From Streptosporangium canum (GTDB taxonomy: Bacteria; Actinomycetota; Actinomycetes; Streptosporangiales; Streptosporangiaceae), in contig NZ_FOQY01000007.1 of NCBI RefSeq assembly GCF_900113865.1, positions 186,001-250,000 on the forward strand: a stretch of DNA of 64,000 bases, in the 5' to 3' direction. The number at the start of each line of letters is the position of its first letter. The first letter of the stretch is position 1. This document shows, one piece after another, positions 35,023 through 42,611 of this stretch. The notes below the pieces were generated by a model. It did no database searches and was not told where the DNA came from. It saw only the letters and a program-made list of their open reading frames with translations. Made by a program: the position numbers and the translations under genes.

Positions 35023-36654
35023 TCAGCCGATCCGGCGCAGGGCCTCGGCCAGGCCGGACAGGCCCACCGGGCCGAGCTCCAGGGCCGCGGTGTGCCAGCG
35101 GCGCAGGTCGAAGGCCGCGCCCAGGCGCTGCCGGGCCTCCTCGCGGGCGGCCAGCCAGGCGCGCTCGCCCAGCTTGTAGGAGGGGGCCTGGCCCGGCCAG
35201 CCGAAGTAGCGGACCACCTCGGCGTGGACCCGGTGCGGCTCGCAGCGGCCCTGGTCGCGCAGCACCTCGCACGCCTTGTCGAAGGTCCACTTCGAGCCGT
35301 CGGGCAGCGGCAGGTCCAGGTGGACGCCGATGTCGATGACCACCCGGGCGGCCCGCAGCGCCGACGCGCCGAGCATGCCCAGCCGGGTGCCCGGCTCGGT
35401 GAACCAGCCCAGCTCGTCGGCCAGCCGCTCGGCGTACAGCGCCCAGCCCTCGCCGTGCCCGCTCACCCAGGAGTTCCTGCCGAAGCGCGACAGGCTGTCC
35501 CCGGCCACGCGGGTGGCCCCGAGCTGGAGGTGGTGGCCGGGCACGCCCTCGTGGAAGACGGTGGTCAGCTCGTTCCAGGTCTCGAACCGCCTCCGGTCGC
35601 CGCCCACCGGCCACCACGTGCGGCCCGGCCGCGACAGGTCCTCACTCGGCGAGGTGTAGTAGGCCGCGCCCGAGGTCGAGTCCAGGGCCAGCGTGACGTC
35701 CACCCGGCGCAGCGGCTCGGCGATGTCGAAGTGGGTGCCGTGCAACCGCTCGACCGCCTGGTCGTGACGCTCCTGCAGCCAGCCCCGGTAGGCGTCCACG
35801 CCCTCCACGTACTGCGTCTCGTTGAGGATCGTGGTCGCCTCCTCCACCGAGGCGCCCGGCCGTACCCGCTGCGCCTCGGCGGCCAGCTCGGCCCCGATGC
35901 GGCCCAGCTCGGCCCAGCCCCACTGGTAGGCGTCCACCAGGTCGATGTCGGCGCCCAGGTTGAGCCGGGCGCCCACCGCGTAGCGCTCGGCGCCGACCGC
36001 GTCCTCCTGGGCCGCCCGGGGGGCGTACTCCTCCCGCAGGTAGCGGGTGGCCTCGGCGTATCCGGCGTGCGCCGCCTCGGCGCCCCGCTCCAGCTCGGCC
36101 CGGACCGGGCCGTCGCCGTAGCTCGTCACGATCGCCCCGTGGGTGCCGTCGCTCGCGAAGAGAGCGGTCTGCACGGCCAGTTCCAGCGCCTGGCGGCGGG
36201 CCGCCGGCATGCCCTGGGCGAGACCGGCCTCCAGGCTCGCCCGCCAGCCGTCCAGCATCTCCGGAACGGCGGCGAGCCGGGCCGCCACGTCCCGCCACTC
36301 GTCGTCGCTGCCGTGCGGCAGCAGATCCACGCTGTCGCGCAGGTCGGTGATCAGCCCGAACGGCGCCTGCACCGCGCGGAACGGCTCGCCGATCTCGTGC
36401 CAGGCGAGCTCGGCCTCGAGGCGCTCCCGCAGGTGCGCGGCGGCCCGCACGTCCGCCTCCCCCTGCGGCGGCAGGGAGGCGAGCCTGCCCAGCGTGTCGC
36501 TGATCAGGGCGGCCCGGGCGGCGATGCCGTCCGGGCCGTAGTCGGTGGCCGGGGCGAATTCGACGTCGATGCCGATCATCCCGGCGCCGACCGGGTCGAG
36601 CGCCGCCGAACGGGTGACATATTCATCGCAAAGGGCGAAGATCGGGCTGGTCAT
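35023..36654 (-). CDS. DUF885 family protein (putative metallopeptidase)
   Basis: 543 residues. The HE-x-x-PGHH motif in WNELTTVFHEGVPGHHLQLG, with a helical architecture over the whole length and MLNETQYVEGVDAYRGW-like blocks, is the DUF885 signature; the family resembles M32-type carboxypeptidases. No signal peptide is seen. The 193 bases upstream of the downstream mmuM gene are GC-rich with repeats of CGCGGGACC-like words and carry no gene. Function unknown. Confidence 0.85.
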   Translation of the reverse strand: MTSPIFALCDEYVTRSAALDPVGAGMIGIDVEFAPATDYGPDGIAARAALISDTLGRLASLPPQGEADVRAAAHLRERLEAELAWHEIGEPFRAVQAPFGLITDLRDSVDLLPHGSDDEWRDVAARLAAVPEMLDGWRASLEAGLAQGMPAARRQALELAVQTALFASDGTHGAIVTSYGDGPVRAELERGAEAAHAGYAEATRYLREEYAPRAAQEDAVGAERYAVGARLNLGADIDLVDAYQWGWAELGRIGAELAAEAQRVRPGASVEEATTILNETQYVEGVDAYRGWLQERHDQAVERLHGTHFDIAEPLRRVDVTLALDSTSGAAYYTSPSEDLSRPGRTWWPVGGDRRRFETWNELTTVFHEGVPGHHLQLGATRVAGDSLSRFGRNSWVSGHGEGWALYAERLADELGWFTEPGTRLGMLGASALRAARVVIDIGVHLDLPLPDGSKWTFDKACEVLRDQGRCEPHRVHAEVVRYFGWPGQAPSYKLGERAWLAAREEARQRLGAAFDLRRWHTAALELGPVGLSGLAEALRRIG

Positions 36655-36726
36655 CCCGGCACTTTAGCCGACCTGACCTGGGGAGTCACTCCGTGATCGA
36701 CATGATCTGACCCCTCCGGTCACGGT

Positions 36727-39048
36727 TCATCTCCTCCAGAACGGGCGGCGCCCTCCGGAGCGGCTCAGCGCCTCCAGCCCCTCGACGGCCCGGCGCCACA
36801 GCGCGTCCACGTCGCCGCCCGACTGCAGGTCCCTGGCCAGGGCCTCCAGCTCCGCGTGACCGCCCAGGTAGACGGCCAGGGCCGCGAGCCGGCTGCCCAG
36901 GTCCTGGAGGTGGCGCAGCCGGTCGGCGGCGCCGAGGGACTCGGCCGCGCGCAGCCGCTTCAGCTCCTCGGCGAGCTCGGCCCGGGGCAGCTCCCTCGGC
37001 TGCGCGGCCGCCGCCGGAGCGGGACGGGGCGACATCATCGAGCCACGCGGGGCGAAGCTGTCGGCCGCCATGTCCCTCGGCGCGCCGCCCATCCCGGTGG
37101 CCGCGAACTTCGGCGCCGCACCGGGGGCCGCGAGCCCAGGGGGGCCCATGGGCGCGCCCGGCTGCGGCTGGGCCATCGCGGACAGCATCATGGGCGCCGC
37201 CGGGACCGGGTTCTCCCAGCCGCCGGGCAGCTCCACCGGCTGGATCACGTGGTGTCCCGGCCCGCCCTCGGCGACCACCTTGCTGTCGATCGCGACGAAC
37301 GCGGTGAACCGGCAGAGCACGCCGTACTTGAGCGAGACTCCGACGATCTCCTCCTCCAGCGAGTGGTCACCGGCGGCGTAGCGGTCCTCCAGGGCGCGCA
37401 GCCGGGCCCGCGCCCAGATCGGGCGCAGGGCGCGGCCGTCCACGCGTGCCCCGGCGACCCGCCGTTCCCACGGCTGCCCGGTGGACTCCAGCCCGTGTAC
37501 GGCCAGCGCCCCGCCGGTGGCTCCCCGGTACCGTCCCAGGACGGTGAGCGGCACGCCCGCGTAGATCGAGCCGAGACGGCTGACCGTGCCGGGGAGCAGG
37601 TCGAGCCCGTCGGCCTTGAGGGACAGGTCGGTGACCAGGGGGGCGCCGATCCTGCGGTGGATGTGCTCCATCGCCTCGTCCAGGCGGTCCTCCGACTCCA
37701 CCAGCTCGCACCGGCCCGAGCCCAGGCCGGCCAGCCTGCCGAGGAACCCGGCGTTGACCGCCCGGTCGATGCCGACCGTGTGCACCCGCACCCCGGCCAG
37801 CCGGGCGCCGGTCCGCTCCAGGATCTGGTCCTCGTTGCCGACCTGCCCGTCGGTGACGAGCACCAGGACCCGGTCCCTGCCGGAGTCGGCCAGCAGCGCG
37901 ACGGCCTGCTCCAGCGGGGCCAGCATCTCGGTGCCGCCACGCGCCTCCAGCCGGGCCAGGTGCTCCACCGCCCGGTAGCGGTTGCGGTCGGACGCCTCGG
38001 AGAGCCCCTCGCCGAGGCCCTCGGGCTGTTCCACCACGGTGTCGAAGGAGAGCACCGCGAACCGGTCGCCGCCGGTGAGCGTGTCGACGATCCGCGCGGC
38101 GGCACGCCGGGCGGCGACCATCTTCCAGCCGGTCATGCTGCCCGAACGGTCCAGCACCAGCACGACGTCCTTGGCGTTGGCGGTGGCCGGCGCCGGATCG
38201 GGGACGACGGTCAGCGCGAACGTGCCCTCGTCGCCGCCGTCCTCGTCGGGGACCAGCGCCAGCGAGGTGGAGGCGTCGAAGGACAGGCGCAGGATGAAGT
38301 CGCGGTCCAGCCGCTCACCCGGCTGGAGGCGGACCGTGCCCTCCTCCTCCCGGACCACGTGCAGGCTGGAACGGACCTCGCGCAGCTCCAGCCCGGCCGG
38401 GTCGACGGCGACCGCGAGCGAGAGCCGTACCGGGTTGGGGAAGCCGGGCAGCAGCACCGGAGGGGTGATCCGGGAGGCGTCCGGGACCGCTTCGGTGTCC
38501 GGAGCCCAGCCGTCGCCGGCCTGCTCGCCGTCGAGCGGGGTGCCGGGGATGTAGCGGGGGGCGACGACCAGCGGGAAGCGGAAGGTCGCCGCGCCGTCCT
38601 CGTAGGGGAGCGGCTGGTTGAGCGTGAGGTGCACGGTGACCCGCTCGCCCGGCACGATGTTGCCGACCCTGATGGTGAAGACGTCGGGCCGGTCCTCCTC
38701 GGCGATCGCGGCCCGCCTGCCCTCGGCGAGCGCCTGGTCGTAGTCGGCCCTGGCCTGGCCGCGCTCCTTGAGGATCCCTTCGATGACCCGCCCGTCGGCC
38801 TCCATCCTGAAGGCGGTCACGGCGGCCCGGTCGGGCAGCGGGAAGACGTAGGTCGCCTCAAGCGCCACGTCGTGCGGGTTGCGGAAGCCCTGGACCACCT
38901 CCACCCCGGCGATCAGGCCGGACACGGCGGCGGTGACGTCCACGCTCTCCAGCGGCAGGTTGCCGCGCTCGGTGACGAGGGCTCCCAGCCCCGCGTCCGG
39001 GACCGGCTCGCACTCCTCCGGTCGTAGCGTCGCGATCGAGGTGATCAT
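36727..39048 (-). CDS. VIT and von Willebrand factor A domain protein
   Basis: 773 residues. The VIT domain is at about 20-140 (RNPHDVALEATYVFPLPDRAAVTAFRM, ILKERGQARADYDQALAEGRRAAI), followed by a beta-rich region and a VWA domain at about 275-450 with the metal site DRSGSM, the T-x-x-D, and DGQVGNEDQIL. The C-terminal ~150 residues are Pro/Gly/Met-rich, then a helical region. This layout resembles inter-alpha-trypsin-inhibitor heavy chains; bacterial members are of unknown role. It follows a MerR regulator with a four-base overlap. A longer frame upstream to 39630 overlaps that gene and is not supported. Confidence 0.85.
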   Translation of the reverse strand: MITSIATLRPEECEPVPDAGLGALVTERGNLPLESVDVTAAVSGLIAGVEVVQGFRNPHDVALEATYVFPLPDRAAVTAFRMEADGRVIEGILKERGQARADYDQALAEGRRAAIAEEDRPDVFTIRVGNIVPGERVTVHLTLNQPLPYEDGAATFRFPLVVAPRYIPGTPLDGEQAGDGWAPDTEAVPDASRITPPVLLPGFPNPVRLSLAVAVDPAGLELREVRSSLHVVREEEGTVRLQPGERLDRDFILRLSFDASTSLALVPDEDGGDEGTFALTVVPDPAPATANAKDVVLVLDRSGSMTGWKMVAARRAAARIVDTLTGGDRFAVLSFDTVVEQPEGLGEGLSEASDRNRYRAVEHLARLEARGGTEMLAPLEQAVALLADSGRDRVLVLVTDGQVGNEDQILERTGARLAGVRVHTVGIDRAVNAGFLGRLAGLGSGRCELVESEDRLDEAMEHIHRRIGAPLVTDLSLKADGLDLLPGTVSRLGSIYAGVPLTVLGRYRGATGGALAVHGLESTGQPWERRVAGARVDGRALRPIWARARLRALEDRYAAGDHSLEEEIVGVSLKYGVLCRFTAFVAIDSKVVAEGGPGHHVIQPVELPGGWENPVPAAPMMLSAMAQPQPGAPMGPPGLAAPGAAPKFAATGMGGAPRDMAADSFAPRGSMMSPRPAPAAAAQPRELPRAELAEELKRLRAAESLGAADRLRHLQDLGSRLAALAVYLGGHAELEALARDLQSGGDVDALWRRAVEGLEALSRSGGRRPFWRR

Positions 39049-39737
39049 GGCAGTTTCTTCCCTTCCGGAGGGGCGAGGTCGTGGTGGCGCAGGACCGAGA
39101 GGAGCGCCTCGGACGCGGCGGTGATCTCGGTGAGGTCGTCGGGTGAGGGGGCGCGGCCGCCGCCGTCGAGCAGCAGCGTCACGCCCGTCGCCAGCCGTAC
39201 GCCGTGGACGATCGCGGCGGGCGGTGGGTGGGGCGGCTCGTGGGGCGGCGGCGTGGCCGGCCGGGGAGGCGGCTGGCCGGGAGGGGCGGGCCGGGAGGGG
39301 GCCGGTCGCGGGGCGGCGGGCTTCGGGGCGGCGGGGCCGGGCTCCGGCGTGACGGTGGGCGCGGCGGGCGCGGCGGGCGGTTCGGCCCAGAAGCGCGGGC
39401 GCGCGGTCCGGAGGGCGGCCTTCTCGGCCGGGGGCTCCGGGACGCGGGCGATGGACTCCAGGGCCTGGTCGGTGGCGCCGGCCAGCTCGGCCTGGATCTC
39501 GGCGATGGTCCGGCCGTCGGCCTGGCGGCGCTTGACGGCGATGAGCTGGAGCAGGTGGCGCCTGCCGTACATGGCGACGCGGCCGCGGCGGGCCGACGGG
39601 GGGTCGAGCAGGCCGATCGTGGCGTACCACCGGATGAGGCGCTCGTTGGGCATGTCCCTGACCCGCCCGTTGAGCTGGGCGGTGGGGGTCAGCGCCGCGG
39701 CGGCCCGCTCGGCCAGTTCACCGATGGTCCATTCCAT
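39045..39737 (-). CDS. MerR family regulator with proline-rich linker, partner of the VIT/VWA gene
   Basis: 230 residues. The N-terminal HTH is MerR-like (IGELAERAAAAL, RLIRWYATIGLLDPPSARRGRVAMYGRRHLLQLIAVKRRQADGRTIAEIQAELAG), residues 100-170 are Pro/Ala-rich and presumably flexible, and a short C-terminal domain (HGVRLATGVTLLLDGGGRAPS) follows. Its stop overlaps the VIT/VWA start by four bases, so the two are co-translated. The promoter just upstream has the MerR layout and appears to give a leaderless message starting at the ATG. Confidence 0.85.
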   Translation of the reverse strand: MEWTIGELAERAAAALTPTAQLNGRVRDMPNERLIRWYATIGLLDPPSARRGRVAMYGRRHLLQLIAVKRRQADGRTIAEIQAELAGATDQALESIARVPEPPAEKAALRTARPRFWAEPPAAPAAPTVTPEPGPAAPKPAAPRPAPSRPAPPGQPPPRPATPPPHEPPHPPPAAIVHGVRLATGVTLLLDGGGRAPSPDDLTEITAASEALLSVLRHHDLAPPEGKKLP

Positions 39738-39742
39738 GTCTC

Positions 39743-39773
39743 AATAGTGACACTGTAACTGTGACAGTGTCAA
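39743..39773 (-). promoter_or_regulatory. MerR-type promoter with dyad in the spacer
   Basis: On the minus strand: -35 TTGACA (39773-39768), 18-19 bases, -10 CACTAT or ACTATT. An inverted repeat TGACACTG-N9-CAGTGTCA (39748-39772) lies between and over the -35, as in MerR-activated promoters. The start site would fall at about 39737, the A of the ATG. Confidence 0.72.
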
Positions 39774-39851
39774 CATAAGGAAGGCCGTAGCGGGGTAGGG
39801 ACGTTTCAGTACAAATCGGAAACTGATGTCGAAACAGGGGGAGGACATCCC

Positions 39852-40319
39852 ATGTCCGCGATCACCAGTCCGCTCAAGCCCGAAGACAAGAAGGTCGTCG
39901 CCGTCGCGCTCCAGGGGGCGCTCGTCGACCTGCTCGACCTGTCGCTCCTGGGCAAGCAGGCCCACTGGAACGTGATCGGCCACAACTTCCGCTCGCTGCA
40001 CCTGCAGCTTGACAAGATCGTCTCAGCGGCCAGGAATCACGCGGACACCGTCGCCGAGCGCGCGGTGGCCATCGGGGCCAACCCCGACGGCCGGGCCTCC
40101 ACGCTCGCGAGCACGACCGAGGTGCCGCAGCTGGAGACGGGTTACATCAACGATGGCAAGGTCGTCGCCGCCATGACGGACATCCTCGGATCCATCATCC
40201 GCCGGATGCGCGAGCGCATCACCGCCACCGACGAGCCCGACCCGGTGACCCAGGACATCCTCATCGAGATCACACAGGACCTGGAGAAGCACCACTGGAT
40301 GATCGAGGCCCAGCGCTAG
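39852..40319 (+). CDS. dps: Dps-family DNA-binding ferritin-like protein
   Basis: 155 residues. QAHWNVIGHNFRSLHLQLDKIVSAARNHADTVAERAVAIG is the ferroxidase helix with the His, Asp and Glu ligands of Dps, and EVPQLETGYINDGKV and DILIEITQDLEKHHWMIEAQ complete the fold. It oxidizes and stores iron and protects DNA. GGGGGAGG is at 39838-39845 before the ATG at 39852. A perfect hairpin follows at 40339. Confidence 0.93.
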   Translation: MSAITSPLKPEDKKVVAVALQGALVDLLDLSLLGKQAHWNVIGHNFRSLHLQLDKIVSAARNHADTVAERAVAIGANPDGRASTLASTTEVPQLETGYINDGKVVAAMTDILGSIIRRMRERITATDEPDPVTQDILIEITQDLEKHHWMIEAQR

Positions 40320-40338
40320 ACCGTCCCGGTACCGCACG

Positions 40339-40368
40339 GACGCCCCGGACCACGTGGTCCGGGGCGTC
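40339..40368 (+). terminator. Terminator hairpin after dps
   Basis: A 30-base perfect palindrome (arms GACGCCCCGGACCAC and its complement) 19 bases after the dps stop, followed by TTCCTCGT. Confidence 0.85.
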
Positions 40369-40434
40369 TTCCTCGTACCTCACGCGGCCACGCGAATCCC
40401 GTTCACCTGATCCGCCGACCCGGGCGCGACCCGG

Positions 40435-40473
40435 CTCACGGCACTGACCCGTGCCCTGCGTCAGTGCCGTGAG
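40435..40473 (-). terminator. Hairpin overlapping the stop codon of the XRE gene
   Basis: CTCACGGCACTGAC (40435-40448) and its exact complement GTCAGTGCCGTGAG (40460-40473) form a 14-base-pair stem around an 11-base loop. The second arm contains the stop codon and last codons of the XRE/cupin gene on the minus strand. Confidence 0.7.
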
Positions 40474-41039
40474 GTGCGGAGGTGGATGCGTTCGCCTTGC
40501 TTCCCGAAGAGGCTGAGCACTTCGACGCCGCCGCGTCCGGCGGCGCCGAACCAGTGCGGAATCCGGCAGTCGAACTCGGCTGCCTCGCCGGCCCCCATGA
40601 TGAAGTCGTGGTCACCCAGTTTCACGCGGAGTCGTCCGCGGAGCACGTAGAGCCATTCGTAGCCTGCGTGGGTCCGCAGGTGGGGCTGTTCGTCGTGCGC
40701 CGGAATGGTCATCTTGTACGCGCGTGGTTCTCCCTGATGTCGCGACAGTGGGATCAGCACGCGGCCGTCTTTCCTGGTGGGCTGCTGCGGCACGCGCGGA
40801 TCGAGTATCCGGGGCACGGCGACGATCTCGTCGAGGGGGATGCCCAGCGCCGCGGTGATCGGCAGGAGCAGCTCGAGGCTCGGCTTGCGCTGCGCTGATT
40901 CCAGCCGGGACAGCGTGCTGGTCGAGATGCCGGTGGCTCGCGCGAGGTCGGCCAGGCTGATGCCCTTCTTCTCGCGGGCGCGTCGCAGCCGGGGAGCGAT
41001 CTGCTCAATCACGGCACTGACGCTCGGTTGCTCGTCCAT
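40461..41039 (-). CDS. XRE family regulator with C-terminal cupin domain
   Basis: 192 residues. HTH_3: RLRRAREKKGISLADLARATGISTSTLSRLESAQRKPSLELLLPI at about 17-62; a cupin beta-barrel follows at 110-185 (EQPHLRTHAGYEWLYVLRGRLRVKLGDHDFIMGAGEAAEFDCRIPHWFGAAG). Such regulators sense a small ligand with the cupin domain. It diverges from a flavoprotein remnant and an MFS transporter. A hairpin overlaps its 3' end. Confidence 0.9.
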   Translation of the reverse strand: MDEQPSVSAVIEQIAPRLRRAREKKGISLADLARATGISTSTLSRLESAQRKPSLELLLPITAALGIPLDEIVAVPRILDPRVPQQPTRKDGRVLIPLSRHQGEPRAYKMTIPAHDEQPHLRTHAGYEWLYVLRGRLRVKLGDHDFIMGAGEAAEFDCRIPHWFGAAGRGGVEVLSLFGKQGERIHLRTSRH

Positions 41040-41130
41040 GGAACGCAGTCAATCAATGTGTCCCGGAATCGGCAACGAAGTTTGCTGATCCCGGTCCAGC
41101 CTCCCGATCCTCTCGGTGGAGGTGATCCGA

Positions 41131-41250
41131 ATGGACACAACAACGGATCCAACGAGCGGATCGGTCGCAGAGGCGCCGTGGGACACGATCGTCATCGGTG
41201 GCGGGGCCGCCGTCTCGTCTGACGGGCTCGACGCCGGGGGGACGCTCTGA
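41131..41250 (+). pseudogene. Remnant of a thioredoxin-reductase-like FAD oxidoreductase
   Basis: A 39-residue frame with an ideal ribosome binding site (GGAGGTGA, 41118-41125). It begins MDTTTDPTSGSVAEAPWDTIVIGGGAA, which is the N-terminus of NAD(P)/FAD-dependent oxidoreductases up to the first half of the Rossmann GxGxxG, and then ends in unrelated residues (VSSDGLDAGGTL) and a stop. The last base of the stop is the first of the next ATG, so MFS is coupled to it. An intact relative would be about 300 residues, so a large internal deletion is inferred. A functional microprotein cannot be ruled out. Confidence 0.65.
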
Positions 41251-42467
41251 TGGCCGGCGTCACCGCGGAGACGTCCCGGAACGCTCCCCCCGACAGGTTG
41301 CCTGTCGGCGTGTACCTGCTCGGGTTCAGCCTGTTCGCGATGGGAAGCGCGGAGTTCCTGCTGGCCGGCGTACTGCCGGCGGTGGCCGCCGATCTGGATG
41401 TCACGCTCTCCTCGGCCGGGTTCCTGATCACCGCGTTCGCGCTGGGTGTCGTGATCGGCGGGCCGCCGTTCGCCGTGCTCAGTCTGCGTTGGCCTCGCCG
41501 TACCGCGCTGGTGGCGACCCAGGGCCTCTTCGCGGCCGGCATCGTCGTCGGACTGCTGGGCGACTACCAGGTCCTGCTGCTGACGAGGGTGGTTTCGGGT
41601 ATCGCCTACGCGGGCTTCTTCGCTGTCGCGTCGGTGACCGCGATCAGCCTGGTGACGCCGGACCGCAACGCCCGCGCCTCCGGAGTCGTGGTCAGCGGGC
41701 TCGGCGTGGCGATGGTCGTCGGCGGTCCCGCGGGGACGCTGCTCAGCCACTTCATCCAATGGCGCGGCGGCTTCTGGGTCGTGGTGGCCCTGACGGTCGC
41801 CGGGATCGCCGGCTGCCTCCTCCGTCTCCCCGCCGCCGACTCGGACATCAACCGGACCACCGGGCCGAGTGTCTCGCGGGAGCTCGCCACGATGCGGAAA
41901 CCGATGCTCTGGGGCATCTACGCGATCACGATCCTGACCACTGCGGCGTACATGATCACGTTCAACTACCTGGCAGCCATGCTCGCCGACATCACCGCCG
42001 TCCCCGAGGTCTGGATCCCGGCGATCCTCGCGCTCTTCGGGGTCGGCGCCTTCGTCGGTCTGTCCATCGGCGGCCGCGTCTCCGATCAGCGCCCTCACCT
42101 CGCACTCCTCGCCGGTGCCTCGGCGATCGTGATCCTGTCGGTCGTGATGGCCGTCGCGATCCAGCAGGTCTGGGCGGTGGTGCCCACGGTTCTCCTGATG
42201 GGCATCGCCGCGTTCGTGCTGAACCCCGCCGTCTACGGACGCGTCTTCGCCATCGCGGCCGACGCGCCGACCCTCGCCGGCGCCACCACCGTGTCGGCGT
42301 TCCAGCTGGGCATCAGCGTCACCCCCGTGCTGGCAGCCGCCTCCCTCACACGGGGGGCCGCTCTCACATCGGTCTGCCTGATCGGGGCCGCCCTCGCCGC
42401 GGCCGCCGTACCCCTCATCCTCCTGGACCGGGCACGGCAGGCCCGCGCGACGCGGCGCGGCGGCTGA
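41250..42467 (+). CDS. MFS transporter (DHA1 / Cmx-type drug:H+ antiporter)
   Basis: 405 residues, 12 transmembrane helices. MGSAEFLLAGVLPAVAADLDVTLSSAGFLITAFALGVVIGGPPFAVLSLRWPRR has the MFS motif region of the DHA1 drug transporters (CmlR/Cmx/AraJ kin). It likely exports a small hydrophobic compound. Start shared with the stop of the flavoprotein remnant (TGATG). It is divergent from the XRE/cupin regulator, which is its probable controller. Confidence 0.9.
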   Translation: MAGVTAETSRNAPPDRLPVGVYLLGFSLFAMGSAEFLLAGVLPAVAADLDVTLSSAGFLITAFALGVVIGGPPFAVLSLRWPRRTALVATQGLFAAGIVVGLLGDYQVLLLTRVVSGIAYAGFFAVASVTAISLVTPDRNARASGVVVSGLGVAMVVGGPAGTLLSHFIQWRGGFWVVVALTVAGIAGCLLRLPAADSDINRTTGPSVSRELATMRKPMLWGIYAITILTTAAYMITFNYLAAMLADITAVPEVWIPAILALFGVGAFVGLSIGGRVSDQRPHLALLAGASAIVILSVVMAVAIQQVWAVVPTVLLMGIAAFVLNPAVYGRVFAIAADAPTLAGATTVSAFQLGISVTPVLAAASLTRGAALTSVCLIGAALAAAAVPLILLDRARQARATRRGG

Positions 42468-42611
42468 CACGACCTCAGCCGCCATCCGTCCGGCGCACGA
42501 CGAGATCGCCACGGCCCGGGTGGATCCCGAAAGGCGCCGGCGGTGACCCGGGCGCACCGGAGCTCCTGTGCCGCCGGCCGGATGACCCGGTCCGGAGGCG
42601 GCTGCCGCCGG

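Noticed and set aside
39049-39630. A 967-residue version of the VIT/VWA protein starting at 39630.
   Set aside because: The added part is the other-frame reading of the MerR gene, with an Arg/Pro/His-rich composition; the ATG at 39048 starts the VIT domain.
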